The notes: generated from the letters alone by a model not told the origin. Numbered from the stretch's first letter, positions 30,449 to 39,552 are shown. The stretch: 64,000 nt of DNA from Mesorhizobium sp. J8 (GCF_016591715.1 NZ_AP024109.1:2728001-2792000), one strand, 5' to 3'. Made by a program: numbers and translations.

Positions 30449-32743
30449 TCAGATCAACTTCTCCAGCGTGATCGGCAAATCCCTTACCCGCTTCCCCGTC
30501 GCGTGGAACACCGCGTTGGCGATCGCCGGCGCCACTCCGACGATGCCGAGCTCGCCGACGCCTTTGCCGCCGAGGGCGGAGGAGTGCGGGTCGGGGATGC
30601 CGACCGAGATCGCCTGGATATCCGGGATGTCGGCATTGGTCGGCAGCATGTAGTCGGCGAAATTGCCGTTGACGATGCGGCCGCGGCGGCGGTCGACGAT
30701 GCCTTCTTCGAGCAGCGCCTGGCCGATGCCCATGATGATGCCGCCCTTCCACTGGCTCTCCGCCAGCTTGGGGTTGTAGAGTCTGCCGGAATCAAGCGCC
30801 GACACCACGCGCGACACCCGCACAGTGCCGAAATCCTCGTCGACCCTGACCTCGACGAAATGCGCGCACCAGGAATGGCGCGAATAGTCGCCCTCGGTGT
30901 GTGGGATCGACTTGGCGATCGTCGTGTAATTTGCGTAGCGCTCCTCCGGCGTCGTGCTGGCCGGCAGTGTGTCGCCCTTGGCCTCGATCCGGTCGCGGCC
31001 GAGGGCGCTCATGAGCTCGGCGATCGACAGCTCTGGTCCTTCGCCGCGTGGCGATGCGATGCGGCCGTTCCGCACTTGCAGCGTGTTCGCCTGCGTCCCA
31101 TGGAAGGGCGAGCGCGGATCGGAGAGCGCCAACCCGATCAGCTCGTCCAGGGCTTGGCCCGCCGCCGTGTAGACGGCCCCGGTCATGACGCCGGCCAGCC
31201 GCGAGCCGCCGGTGACGCCGGCGCGGGCGAAATGCGAGTCGCCAAGCTTCACCGAGACATTCTCCACCGGCACGCCGAGCTTCTCGGCGGCGGTCTGCGC
31301 CAGGATCGTGTAGGTGCCCTGGCCCATGTCGATGGAGGAGCTTTCGACCTCGACCGAGCCGTTGGCCATGATCTTCACCACCGCCTCGCCATGGGCGCGC
31401 CGCACCGGATAGGTGCCGGCCGCCACGCCCCAGCCGATGAGCTGGCGGCCTTCGCGCATCGATCGCGGCTGGGGCGAACGTCTGGCCCAGCCGAAGGCTT
31501 CCGCACCGGCGGCAAAGGCTTCGCGCAACTGGCGCGTCGACCACGCTTTCTTCGCATACGGATCCTGTTCGGCATAGTTGATCAGCCGTATCTCCAGCGG
31601 ATCCAGCCCAAGCTCATAAGCGAGCTCGTCAATGGCGCATTCGATGCCGAAGGCGCTCGGGTTCTCGCCCGGCGCGCGTTTTGCCCCCGGCACCACCGTG
31701 TTGACCCGCACCACATTCTGCTTCGAGGAGAAATTGGGCGTGGCGTACATGATCGAGGTGACGGAGCCGAGCGGCTCGACCCACATGCCGTCGACGGCCG
31801 TCTCGTTGACGCCGCGATGGACGATCGACTGGATCTTGCCATCCCTGTCGGCGCCGATCGCAACGGTCTGACGCGTTGCGGCGCGGCCGCCGTAAGACGT
31901 AAAATTCTGCGGCCGGTTGAGCACCAGCTTCACCGGCCGTCCCAGCATCCTGGCCGCGGCCGCCGCCACAGCGCTGTGCGCCAGCGCCAGCGCCTTGGAG
32001 CCGAAGCCGCCGCCGATATAGGGCGAGACCAGCCGCACATTCTCGAACGGAATGTCGAACCATTCGGCATAGGTGCGCGCCATGCCGTCCAGCCATTGGC
32101 TTGGCTCCCAGACGGTCAGCTCGTCGCCTTCCCAGCGGGCGATCAGCCCGTGCGGCTCCATCGCCGCCTGGAACTCGCGCGGCGTGTTGTAGGCCACACA
32201 GATGCGCACCGGCGCCGCGGCGAAGGCGGCTTGAGCGTCGCCCCATTCCTTGGTCATGGCATCGATCGGGATGCCGTCGCCGGCCTTGCCGTCGCTGAGG
32301 TCGACGATGGCCGGCATCTCGTCATACCAGACCTTGACGAGCGCTGCCGCCGCCACCGCCTGCTCGAAGGTCTCGGCCACCACCGCCGCGACATGCTGGC
32401 CGGAGAAGGTGATCTCGCGGGCAAGAGGGTTATAGGTCGGCTGCGACGGCGGGTTGCCCAGCCAGTCGGACGCGCCCTTCAGTTCTATGATCGTGTCGGG
32501 CGTCAGCACGGCTAGCACGCCGGGCGCGGTTTCGGCCGCGCGCGCGTCGATTGCCGTCACCTTGCCCGCGGCGATGGTCGCGCCGACCAGCACCGCATGC
32601 GTCAGCCCGTCGAGCCGCTGCTCGAAGGCGTAATGCGCCGCGCCGGTGATCTTGGCCGGGCCGTCGACGCGCGACAGGCGTCCGCCGACCGCTTCGAGGC
32701 GGGCGCTGTCCGACGCTGCGTGTTTCATGTCATGAACGGTCAT
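30449..32743 (-). CDS. Molybdenum hydroxylase large subunit (xanthine dehydrogenase family, PaoC-like)
   Basis: A 764-residue molybdopterin-binding subunit. The N-terminal a/b hammerhead domain starts LSRVDGPAKITGAAHYAFE. The molybdopterin domain has YIGGGFGSKALALAHSAVAA and GVAAGTYPVRR, and the catalytic glutamate is expected in GGKGVGELGI near residue 735. With the FAD and 2Fe-2S subunits upstream it forms a PaoABC/YagTSR-type aldehyde oxidoreductase that uses molybdenum cytosine dinucleotide (family knowledge). It overlaps the FAD gene by 4 bp. The substrate is unknown; aromatic aldehydes are likely. Confidence 0.9.
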   Translation of the reverse strand: MTVHDMKHAASDSARLEAVGGRLSRVDGPAKITGAAHYAFEQRLDGLTHAVLVGATIAAGKVTAIDARAAETAPGVLAVLTPDTIIELKGASDWLGNPPSQPTYNPLAREITFSGQHVAAVVAETFEQAVAAAALVKVWYDEMPAIVDLSDGKAGDGIPIDAMTKEWGDAQAAFAAAPVRICVAYNTPREFQAAMEPHGLIARWEGDELTVWEPSQWLDGMARTYAEWFDIPFENVRLVSPYIGGGFGSKALALAHSAVAAAAARMLGRPVKLVLNRPQNFTSYGGRAATRQTVAIGADRDGKIQSIVHRGVNETAVDGMWVEPLGSVTSIMYATPNFSSKQNVVRVNTVVPGAKRAPGENPSAFGIECAIDELAYELGLDPLEIRLINYAEQDPYAKKAWSTRQLREAFAAGAEAFGWARRSPQPRSMREGRQLIGWGVAAGTYPVRRAHGEAVVKIMANGSVEVESSSIDMGQGTYTILAQTAAEKLGVPVENVSVKLGDSHFARAGVTGGSRLAGVMTGAVYTAAGQALDELIGLALSDPRSPFHGTQANTLQVRNGRIASPRGEGPELSIAELMSALGRDRIEAKGDTLPASTTPEERYANYTTIAKSIPHTEGDYSRHSWCAHFVEVRVDEDFGTVRVSRVVSALDSGRLYNPKLAESQWKGGIIMGIGQALLEEGIVDRRRGRIVNGNFADYMLPTNADIPDIQAISVGIPDPHSSALGGKGVGELGIVGVAPAIANAVFHATGKRVRDLPITLEKLI

Positions 32744-33723
32744 GCCGTCTCTCCCAATTTGAGGATGGCGCGCGCGATCACGCGCGGCGCCAAGGCGATC
32801 TTGTAGTGGTTGGCGCCATGGTCGACGGCGCCCTCCATGGCGAGCTCGCTCGCCTCGCGGATCGTCGCTTCGTCGAGCGCTTTGCCCTTCAGCGCGTCCT
32901 CGACGGCGCGCGCTCGCCACGGCTTGGTGGCGACGCCGCCGAGTGCGACGCGGATGTCGCGGATGGTGCGGCCGTCGCCTTCGAGCTCCAGCCCGACCGC
33001 AGCGCTTGCGGCCGCGAATTCATAGGACTGGCGATCGCGTACCTTGATGTAGGTTGAGCGCCGGGCCGCCGCCGAACCGGGAATCTCGATTGACGTAATC
33101 ACCTCGCCTGGGCGGATGTCGTGCTCCTGCTCGGCGGTAGCTCCAGGGGCCAGGAAGAAGTCCTCGACCTTGAGCTTGCGCTCGCCGAGATCGACCTCGG
33201 CGTCGAAGGCGACGAGCGCCACGGCGAGATCCCCCGGATAGGTGGCGATACACGCCTCACTCACGCCGAGCACCGCATGGCCGCGCGTCACGCCGCCGAT
33301 CGCCGAGCAGCCGCTGCCCGGCGCGCGTTTGTTGCAGGCCGGAAAATTGGCGGGGTCGCGGAAATAGGGGCAGCGCGTGCGCTGCATCAGGTTGCCGCCG
33401 ATGGTCGCCATGTTGCGCAGTTGCGCCGAAGCGGCCTGCCAAAGTGCTTCCGATACCGCCGGAAAAAAGCTCTTCACTTCGGTATGGTCGGCGACATGGC
33501 TCATCTTCGCCAGCGCGCCGATCAAAGCGCGGTCGGCGGTGACATCGATGGCGTTGAGCCCTTCGATATGGCTGATGTCAATGACGGTGGCGGGTTCCGC
33601 GACGCCGCATTTTGCGAGATCGATGAGCGTCGTGCCGCCGGCGAGCAGCATGGCGCCGGGAAGGGCGGCGGCGTTGCGTGCTGCCTCGACGCTATCGGCG
33701 CGAAGGTAGGAAAAATCTCTCAT
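32740..33723 (-). CDS. Molybdenum hydroxylase FAD subunit (PaoB-like, with probable 4Fe-4S site)
   Basis: A 327-residue FAD-binding subunit starting MRDFSYLRADSVEAARNAAA. LLAGGTTLIDLAKCGV is the first FAD loop and NMATIGGNLMQRTRCPYFRD the second. A cysteine-containing insert (RCPYFRDPANFPACNKR, then GSGCSAIGG) follows, the arrangement that binds an extra 4Fe-4S cluster in PaoB and 4-hydroxybenzoyl-CoA reductase beta subunits. The C-terminal CO dehydrogenase flavoprotein domain covers about 215-320. It overlaps both neighbours by 4 bp, so translation is coupled. Confidence 0.9.
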   Translation of the reverse strand: MRDFSYLRADSVEAARNAAALPGAMLLAGGTTLIDLAKCGVAEPATVIDISHIEGLNAIDVTADRALIGALAKMSHVADHTEVKSFFPAVSEALWQAASAQLRNMATIGGNLMQRTRCPYFRDPANFPACNKRAPGSGCSAIGGVTRGHAVLGVSEACIATYPGDLAVALVAFDAEVDLGERKLKVEDFFLAPGATAEQEHDIRPGEVITSIEIPGSAAARRSTYIKVRDRQSYEFAAASAAVGLELEGDGRTIRDIRVALGGVATKPWRARAVEDALKGKALDEATIREASELAMEGAVDHGANHYKIALAPRVIARAILKLGETA

Positions 33724-34283
33724 GGGCGCAGCTCCTGTGCGGCCTGGCGGACGGCGGCGACGATGTTCGGATACGCGCCGCAGCGGCAGAGATTGCCGGC
33801 CATGTATTCGCGGATTTCCTCGTCGGAGCCGGCATGCCCCTCGCGGATGCAGGCCACCGCCGACATGATCTGCCCTGGCGTGCAATAACCGCACTGGAAG
33901 GCGTCCTGATCGAGGAAAGCCGCCTGCACGGCGTTGAGCGTGCCGTCCTCGTCGGCGAGCCCCTCGATGGTCGTGATCGAGCGGCCCTCGACCTGCGCGG
34001 CCAGCGTCAGGCAGGCCAGCACGCGCTCGCCGTCGACATGCACTGTGCAGGCACCGCACTGGCCCTGGTCGCAGCCTTTCTTGGTGCCGGTGAGGTGCAG
34101 CCGCTCGCGCAAAGCGTCGAGCAGCGTCACGCGCGGCTCGACATCGAGCGCATGGTCGCGGCCGTTGATGGTGAGGTGGAGGGAGAGCGTTGTGGGGCTG
34201 GGGGTTGAGCCGTTGGTGGCGAGGCCATTCCTGAAATGGCCGTCTTCGGGAGGATCAATGATGGTCTGAATTTGGCTGGTCAT
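33720..34283 (-). CDS. Molybdenum hydroxylase 2Fe-2S subunit (PaoA-like)
   Basis: A 187-residue iron-sulfur subunit and first gene of the operon. Residues about 30-110 are a plant-type ferredoxin domain with GCDQGQCGACTVHVDGERVL and the fourth cysteine in LACLTL. Residues 115-185 are the helical second 2Fe-2S domain with QCGYCTPGQIM and LCRCGAYPNIV. Unlike E. coli PaoA, no twin-arginine signal is visible in the 30-residue N-terminal extension, so the complex is probably cytoplasmic. No PaoD/XdhC-type chaperone gene lies in the window. Confidence 0.9.
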   Translation of the reverse strand: MTSQIQTIIDPPEDGHFRNGLATNGSTPSPTTLSLHLTINGRDHALDVEPRVTLLDALRERLHLTGTKKGCDQGQCGACTVHVDGERVLACLTLAAQVEGRSITTIEGLADEDGTLNAVQAAFLDQDAFQCGYCTPGQIMSAVACIREGHAGSDEEIREYMAGNLCRCGAYPNIVAAVRQAAQELRP

Positions 34284-34353
34284 GGCGTCGGGCTCCGATT
34301 GCTGGACGCTAGGCGGATGGAAATGGGGCTTGGCAGGGTAGGGGCAAGGCGTG

Positions 34354-34553
34354 GAAGCTGCTAATCTCCCCCTTGTGGGGGAGATGCCCGGTAGGGCAGA
34401 GGGGGGCGCGAAGGAACAAGGCGTTTGCGATTTATGCTCGCGGAGAGAAATCTGCCGGGAGGGAGCGCCGGTCATCGACTGAGATGCTGGCGGGACAGCG
34501 CCCCCCTCTGGCCTGCCGGCCATCTCCCCCACAAGGGGGGAGATCAGCAGTTC
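34354..34553. repeat. Inverted pair of palindromic intergenic repeats
   Basis: Copy one (34354-34412) reads GAAGCTGCTAATCTCCCCC, then GGGGGAGATGCCCGG and GGGCAGAGGGGGGCG. Copy two (34499-34553) is the same in reverse orientation (CCCCCCTCTGGCC, CCATCTCCCCCAC, GGGGAGATCAGCAG). About 85 bp separate them. The 440-bp gap between the molybdenum enzyme operon and the TetR gene holds only these and the TetR promoter region. No transposase is present, so this is a non-autonomous repeat unit. Confidence 0.7.
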
Positions 34554-34726
34554 CGGCGCCCCACTCCAGCGGCCAGGGAGAGCTTTTCGTCCTTCTCTAC
34601 GTGACATACCGCTTCCCCTGGTTATATGATAAAAGCACTCCACTAAAACGGAGGTGCCTCCGTTTATCTAACTGGGGTCTGGCCAGCCTTGGTTCAACCC
34701 CCCATATTGCGTTGGTGGAGAAAAAA

Positions 34727-35338
34727 GTGCCCGAGCAGGAAATGGCCGCCGAAGCGCCGCGTGACGCGCCCGCGCAAAAGCCGTTGCGCGCCGATGCGCG
34801 GCGCAACCGCGACAGGCTGGTCGAGGTGGCGGCGCAAATGTTCGCGAGCGACGGCGTCGATGCCTCGCTCGAGGAGATCGCCAGGCGGGCAGGGGTCGGC
34901 ATCGGCACGCTCTACCGCCATTTCCCGACGCGCGAGCATCTGGTCGAGGTGGTCTACCGCCGCGAGGTGGAAGGGCTCTGCCATGCGGCCGAGGAACTCG
35001 CCAACGAGCACCCGGCCGATGTGGCGCTGGAGCTCTGGATGCAGCGCTTCGTCGACTACATCGCCACCAAGCGCGGGCTGGCCACCAGCCTGCGCTTGTT
35101 GCTCACCACCAATTCGACGCTGTTCTCCGACACATCGGGGCGCGTCTCCGGCGCCATGCGAAGCCTCGTCCAGGCCGCCGCCGCCGCGGGAAAAATCCGC
35201 GCCGACGTCGACGCCTCCGACGTGATGCATGCGCTGGGGGGCATCTACTCGGCACCGAACACGCCCGACTGGCGCGAGCGCTCAGGACGGCTGGTGAAGC
35301 TGCTGATGGATGGGTTGCGGTTCGGGGCGAGAGGTTGA
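34727..35338 (+). CDS. TetR family transcriptional regulator
   Basis: A 203-residue protein. GTG 34727 has GGTGGAG 6 bases upstream and is preferred over ATG 34742. Residues about 20-70 form the TetR helix-turn-helix (RDRLVEVAAQMFASDGVDAS, ARRAGVGIGTLYRHFPTREH). The C-terminal ligand domain covers about 85-200 and matches the SbtR-like group. It is divergent from the molybdenum hydroxylase operon, so regulation of that operon is plausible. Confidence 0.85.
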   Translation: MPEQEMAAEAPRDAPAQKPLRADARRNRDRLVEVAAQMFASDGVDASLEEIARRAGVGIGTLYRHFPTREHLVEVVYRREVEGLCHAAEELANEHPADVALELWMQRFVDYIATKRGLATSLRLLLTTNSTLFSDTSGRVSGAMRSLVQAAAAAGKIRADVDASDVMHALGGIYSAPNTPDWRERSGRLVKLLMDGLRFGARG

Positions 35339-35343
35339 GGTGT

Positions 35344-35412
35344 TGAAGCTGCCAATCACCCTCCTTGCGGGGGAGATGGCCGGCAGGCCAGAGGGGGCTG
35401 TCCCGCCAACAT
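35344..35412 (+). repeat. Palindromic intergenic repeat
   Basis: GAAGCTGCCAATCACCCTCC, then GGGGGAGATGGCCGGCAGG and CCAGAGGGGGCTGTCCCGCC, same family as 34354 and 7150. It lies between the TetR and aldo-keto reductase genes. Confidence 0.7.
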
Positions 35413-35484
35413 TTCCACGACTGGCATTCCCCACCCCCCGGCCTACATAGTCGGCACCATCCTCCCTCCCAAAAGGAACCTCCC

Positions 35485-36315
35485 ATGCCCGAACAGCTCA
35501 AACTCAACGACGGCTCGACCATCCCGCAGATCGGTCTAGGCGTTTGGCAGGTCGATCCGGACATCACCGCAAAAGTCGTGCGCTGGGGGATCGAGGCCGG
35601 CTATCGCCTCATCGACACCGCCGAGGGATACCGCAACGAGGAGGGCGTCGGCGAGGCAATCCGCGCGGCGGGTGTGCCGAGGAGCGAGCTCTTCATCACC
35701 TCCAAGCTGCGCAACGGCGCGCATCAGCGCGACGCGGCATTGCGCGCCTTCGACGAAACGATGCAAAAACTCGGCATCGACCAGATCGATCTTTTCCTCA
35801 TCCACTGGCCAGTGCCCAGCCAAAACAAATATGTCGAGGCCTGGAAGACGCTGGTCGAGCTAAAGCAGGCCGGGCGCATCAAGTCGGTCGGCGTCTCCAA
35901 CTTCAACCAGGACCATCTGGAGCGCATCATCGGCGAGACGGGTGTCACACCCGTCGTCAATCAGATCGAACTGCACCCGCGCTTTCAGCAGCGCGACAAG
36001 CGCGAGTTCCACAAGAAGCACAGCATCCATATCGAGAGCTGGAGCCCGCTGGGCAGCGGCCGGCTGCTTTCCGATCCGACGCTGGAGACGCTGGCGAAGA
36101 AGCACGGCAAGTCGGTGGCGCAGGTGATCATCCGCTGGCATTTGCAGGAAGGGCTGATCGTCATCCCGAAATCGATCCACCAGGAGCGCATCGCCGGCAA
36201 TTTCGATGTCTTCGGCTTCGAGCTCGACGCGGGCGACATGCAGACCATCCGTGGCCTGGATTCGCCCGACGGCCGCACCGGACCGGACCCGGCGACGGCG
36301 GCGTTTTTGTTCTAG
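35485..36315 (+). CDS. Aldo/keto reductase (2,5-diketo-D-gluconate reductase-like, AKR5 type)
   Basis: A 276-residue TIM-barrel reductase. Catalytic tetrad positions are visible: Asp in YRLIDTAEGY with Tyr at its end, Lys in ELFITSKLR, and His in DLFLIHWPVPSQNKY. The C-terminal NADPH loop reads IVIPKSIHQERI. It reduces aldehydes or keto-sugars with NADPH; exact substrate unknown. AAAGGAAC lies upstream of the ATG. Confidence 0.9.
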   Translation: MPEQLKLNDGSTIPQIGLGVWQVDPDITAKVVRWGIEAGYRLIDTAEGYRNEEGVGEAIRAAGVPRSELFITSKLRNGAHQRDAALRAFDETMQKLGIDQIDLFLIHWPVPSQNKYVEAWKTLVELKQAGRIKSVGVSNFNQDHLERIIGETGVTPVVNQIELHPRFQQRDKREFHKKHSIHIESWSPLGSGRLLSDPTLETLAKKHGKSVAQVIIRWHLQEGLIVIPKSIHQERIAGNFDVFGFELDAGDMQTIRGLDSPDGRTGPDPATAAFLF

Positions 36316-36339
36316 CGCCCTGACAAAGGAGCCGGCGCC

Positions 36340-36379
36340 GAAGCTGCCAATCTCCCCTGCGAGGTGGGAGATTGGCAGT
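36340..36379. repeat. Short palindromic repeat, perfect hairpin
   Basis: CTGCCAATCTCCC (36344-36356) and GGGAGATTGGCAG (36366-36378) make a perfect 13-bp stem with a 9-base loop between convergent genes. It is the shortest member of the repeat family and may serve as a bidirectional terminator. Confidence 0.7.
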
Positions 36380-36415
36380 CGCCGCGGCTTTCGCCAATCG
36401 CCAAGGGCCGCGCCG

Positions 36416-36715
36416 CTAGATCCCTTCCCCATCCACCAGTGGCACGTCGTCGCCTTCCCAGGGGCTTGGCATCGAACCGCGCCCGGCGCTCGGCAGCGGC
36501 ATCCAGCATCTGAGCTCCGGCTCGGCATATTCGACGATGCGGCCGGGCGAGGAGTCCGACGCCCGCCAACCTTCCTCGCCGAACTGGTCGGCGCGCGACC
36601 AGTAGGCCATGTCGACTTCGGCCGGTCCCTGCTCAGAGGAGCGCACTGTCACCAGGATGCGGCTGCCGTCCCGCGGCGCGCTCGCCATGTTGCGCCACTG
36701 TTCGGTCTCGTCCAT
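36416..36715 (-). CDS. Small hypothetical protein (DUF551-like pattern)
   Basis: A 99-residue protein starting MDETEQWRNMASAPRDGSRI, with AGGAGGAG upstream. The layout A-P-R-D-G at the start, a strand (ILVTVRSSEQGPAEVDMAYW), then GWRASDSSPGRIVEYAEPEL and a final CWMPLPSAG resembles the small DUF551-type proteins in which W-x-P-L-P closes the domain. The assignment is tentative. Likely cytoplasmic. Confidence 0.55.
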   Translation of the reverse strand: MDETEQWRNMASAPRDGSRILVTVRSSEQGPAEVDMAYWSRADQFGEEGWRASDSSPGRIVEYAEPELRCWMPLPSAGRGSMPSPWEGDDVPLVDGEGI

Positions 36716-36860
36716 GCGATCTCCTCCTGCTGAACCACTTCCAGAAAACCGGCCGTCGCAATAGTCGCCGCCCGCCGGGAAGGGGTCAACCCGAACTTGG
36801 AGCGCGACAGTCGTTTCGTTAACAGCTAATATGCCATAGGCCGCAATCGGACAGACGACG

Positions 36861-37760
36861 ATGGATGAAGGATTGCTGTCTCCACTGACCCGTCTCGGGC
36901 CGGTCCATCTCAGGGTTACCGACGTGCCGGCATCCCTGAATGTCTGGCGCGACGCCCTTGGGTTGGCGCTGCTTGGCGAAAACGCCGCCTTGGCGGAGCT
37001 TGGCGCCAGCGGGCGGACGCTGATCGTGCTCCATGACGGGGCCGAGATCGCCTTACCGCAGAAGTCGCGCGATCTCTTCCATGTCGCCATCCACGTCACC
37101 AGCCGTCGCGATCTGGCGCATGCAGCCGCCCGCCTCAAAGCATCGGGGTTGCGATACAGCGCTCAGGATCACCTTGTTTCGGAATCGCTCTACGTCTCCG
37201 ACCCGTCCGGCAACGGCATCGAGATATGCTTCGACACGCCTGAACGCTTGCTACGCCGCGAAGTCTCGCCCGACGGCCGCGTGTCGCTGATCGCGGTCGA
37301 CGGCAGCGCGCATTCCGGACTGGAGCCGCTGGACGTGTCGGGTCTGCTGCGCGACCTCGGCAATTCCGGCCATGTCGAGCCCAAGATGGCGCGGGACGCC
37401 TTCATCGGCCACATCCATTTGCGCGCCCGCGCGCCCGAGATGCTGATGAAATTCTATCTCGGCGTGCTTGGCTTCAGGCCGCATATCCAGTCCCGGAGCT
37501 TCGGCATGTTCGACTGCGGCACCGAGCGCCGCGCGCATATGATCGCCTTCAACGTCTGGGCGCGCGACGAGCTGCGCGAGCCACCGCCGGGTGCGGCCGG
37601 CCTCGACCATTTCACCATCGAGCTTGGCTCGGCACAGGAGCTCGCCGCCGTGGAGCACAGGCTCGAAGCGGCTGACATAGAAGCGAAAAGGGATGGTCGC
37701 GTTATCTCGACCGCGGATCCGGAGGGCAACCGCCTCCGGCTCGTGGTCCAGGGAGGTTGA
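36861..37760 (+). CDS. Two-domain VOC protein, catechol-2,3-dioxygenase (CatE)-like
   Basis: A 299-residue protein with two VOC modules (about 8-125 and 165-295). Metal ligands expected of extradiol dioxygenases are present: His in LGPVHLRVTDV, His in IGHIHLRARAPEM or GLDHFTIELGS, and Glu at the end (GNRLRLVVQ lacks it, while GNGIEICFDTP has it in the first domain). It resembles Bacillus CatE and is probably a ring-cleaving dioxygenase or a related glyoxalase. It is followed 45 bp later by a sulfotransferase-like gene. Confidence 0.8.
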   Translation: MDEGLLSPLTRLGPVHLRVTDVPASLNVWRDALGLALLGENAALAELGASGRTLIVLHDGAEIALPQKSRDLFHVAIHVTSRRDLAHAAARLKASGLRYSAQDHLVSESLYVSDPSGNGIEICFDTPERLLRREVSPDGRVSLIAVDGSAHSGLEPLDVSGLLRDLGNSGHVEPKMARDAFIGHIHLRARAPEMLMKFYLGVLGFRPHIQSRSFGMFDCGTERRAHMIAFNVWARDELREPPPGAAGLDHFTIELGSAQELAAVEHRLEAADIEAKRDGRVISTADPEGNRLRLVVQGG

Positions 37761-37804
37761 CCGCAACCGCTTGAAGGTGGGGAGAAGCGGAGCAGGGGTA
37801 AGCA

Positions 37805-38407
37805 ATGTCGCTGATGGTGATTGGAACCGGCTTCGGCCGGACCGGCACGGATTCGATGCGTGAGGCGCTGACCATGCTCGGCTTCGGTCCTTGCCACCAT
37901 ATGTCGGAGGTCATGGCGCATGCGGAGCAGAAGCGGCTTTGGCGGGCGCTGGCCAAAGGCGGCGCGCCCGACTGGGCCCAGCTCTTCGCGGGATACAAAT
38001 CCTGCGTCGACTGGCGTTCGGCGCATTACTGGCGCGAACTGATCGGCGTCTATCCCCAAGCGCGCGTCATCCTCACCTGGCGCTCGCCCGAGATCTGGTG
38101 GGAGAGTTTCGAAAAGACGATCCTGCCCGTCATCGCCGGCAGCACGGATCAGGAATCGCTGGGCATCGCGCTGGTCTCCAAGCAGGTCTTTGGCGGACGG
38201 CCGCAGGATCGCGGCCATGCGATCGCCGTCTACCAGGCCAATGTCGAAGCGGTGCTGGAAGCCGTGCCTGCCGAGCGTCTGCTTGTCCACAAGCTCGGCG
38301 ACGGCTGGGCGCCGCTCTGCGCCCATCTCGGCGTCCCCGTGCCGGACGCCCCCTATCCGAGCCGCAACACGACCCAGGAGTTCCGCACGGTTCTGTCGTT
38401 GAATTAG
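37805..38407 (+). CDS. Sulfotransferase family protein
   Basis: A 200-residue protein. The N-terminal PAPS-binding loop reads VIGTGFGRTGTDSMREALTM, with the 3'-phosphate motif expected near ARVILTWRSPEIWWESFEKT. It matches the Sulfotransfer_4 branch found in proteobacteria and is a little shorter than the usual 210-220 residues. Acceptor unknown; a polysaccharide or small metabolite is possible. AGGGGTAA lies upstream. Confidence 0.85.
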   Translation: MSLMVIGTGFGRTGTDSMREALTMLGFGPCHHMSEVMAHAEQKRLWRALAKGGAPDWAQLFAGYKSCVDWRSAHYWRELIGVYPQARVILTWRSPEIWWESFEKTILPVIAGSTDQESLGIALVSKQVFGGRPQDRGHAIAVYQANVEAVLEAVPAERLLVHKLGDGWAPLCAHLGVPVPDAPYPSRNTTQEFRTVLSLN

Positions 38408-38500
38408 AAGAGTTCGAGTCGATGGACGAAGGAATCCGAACTTTCCGATCCATCACGGCATCCTGTTCTTTGTGATGCGATCAGGGCAGGGGATCAGGCT

Positions 38501-39466
38501 ATGGGACAAGCTGGTTCTAATTCCTCCCGGGGCCAACCTGATGCGGCTCTGGTGATGGCTGCGCGCTTTGGCGAGGCACATGGTTTCGGCGTTTTGTTCG
38601 AGCGCTATCGCCCGCAACTCCATGCCATCGCCTTGTCCATGCTGGGCTACACCGGCGATGCCGAGGATGCGGTCCACGATACCTTCCTGACCGCGCTCGC
38701 CCGACTGGACGGCCTGCGCGATCCCGCCGCCGTCGGCGGCTGGCTGCATTCGATACTCAGGAACCATTGCCTGATGACGCTGCGCCGCCGTCGCCCCTGC
38801 GCCGGGCCGGCCGAAACCGGACGTGCCTTCCGCGAGCTCGCCGACGAGGAGCGCATCGAGAGTCGTATCGAAAGTCGCGACCTGCGCGACTGGGTTTGGG
38901 CGGCGCTGGCGCATCTGCCGGAAATGCAACGCGCCACGGTGATGTTGCGCTATTTCGGCAGTTCGCCAGGCTATGAGCAGATTGCCGCCATCTTGGGCGT
39001 GCCGGTTGGCACTGTGCGCAGCCGGCTGTCCGACGCCAAGATCAGGCTTTCGGAACTGCTGCTTGCATCGGCCGGCCTGCCCGACAGGGAGCACCACAGG
39101 CTGGTGGCCGAGCGGCTGGCCTTCTACACCGAGGAATACCGCTCGCTGCAGCACGGCGGCAAGGAGCGGGTGCTTGCCCGTTATGCCGAAGATCTCGACA
39201 TCGCCTTCGCCGACGGGCCGCGTGGCATTGGGCGTCACCTTTTCGGCGAGGCCATCGACGAGGATGTCAGTGCCGGCGTTCGCCACGAGCCGGTGCGGGC
39301 GCTGGCCAGCGCCAATGTCACCGTGATCGAGGGCGACTTCGTCAATCCGCCGGAGAACCCGTTCCATTGTCCGCCGAGCTTCGCCATCGTCCTGGTCCAT
39401 GGCGAGCGCCAGGTGCGCCTCATGCGCGTCCACACCTCCGAACGGCCGCCGCGCCTCGAGGAATGA
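38501..39466 (+). CDS. ECF sigma factor with C-terminal SnoaL-like extension (ECF41-related)
   Basis: A 321-residue sigma factor. Region 2 covers about 25-95 (LFERYRPQLHAIALSMLGYT, GDAEDAVHDTFLTALARL, GGWLHSILRNHCLMTLRRRR). Region 4 covers about 125-185 (LPEMQRATVMLRYF, YEQIAAILGVPVGTVRSRLS). A further 120 residues form an NTF2/SnoaL-like tail (VLARYAEDLDIAFADGPRGI, then ASANVTVIEGDFVNPPENPF), the layout of ECF41-type factors whose tail replaces an anti-sigma factor. It stands 109 bp before a carboxymuconolactone decarboxylase gene, the typical ECF41 partner, which has a matching promoter motif. Confidence 0.85.
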   Translation: MGQAGSNSSRGQPDAALVMAARFGEAHGFGVLFERYRPQLHAIALSMLGYTGDAEDAVHDTFLTALARLDGLRDPAAVGGWLHSILRNHCLMTLRRRRPCAGPAETGRAFRELADEERIESRIESRDLRDWVWAALAHLPEMQRATVMLRYFGSSPGYEQIAAILGVPVGTVRSRLSDAKIRLSELLLASAGLPDREHHRLVAERLAFYTEEYRSLQHGGKERVLARYAEDLDIAFADGPRGIGRHLFGEAIDEDVSAGVRHEPVRALASANVTVIEGDFVNPPENPFHCPPSFAIVLVHGERQVRLMRVHTSERPPRLEE

Positions 39467-39525
39467 CATCTTCGTGAAGTTCGCACGCCCGGCGAACTTT
39501 TCGATCCGCCACATCATCCTTTTTG

Positions 39526-39552
39526 GGTCACGCGGCCGGTTCCCGGCGCGTC
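39526..39552 (+). promoter_or_regulatory. Probable ECF41-type promoter of the carboxymuconolactone decarboxylase gene
   Basis: GGTCACG (39526-39532), a 16-base spacer, then CGTC (39549-39552). The ECF41 consensus as I remember it is TGTCACA-N16-CGTC; this has 5 of 7 matches in the first box, the exact spacer and a full second box. The start codon at 39576 lies 23 bp downstream. Confidence 0.55.

Noticed and set aside
30365..32515. A 716-codon plus-strand frame
   Set aside because: It lies antisense to the molybdenum hydroxylase large subunit, has His/Arg-rich content typical of reverse frames in GC-rich DNA, and no recognisable domain.
34354..34553. Inverted repeats that could be ends of an insertion sequence
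   Set aside because: Only about 85 bp lie between them, no transposase is present, and single copies of the same repeat occur alone elsewhere.
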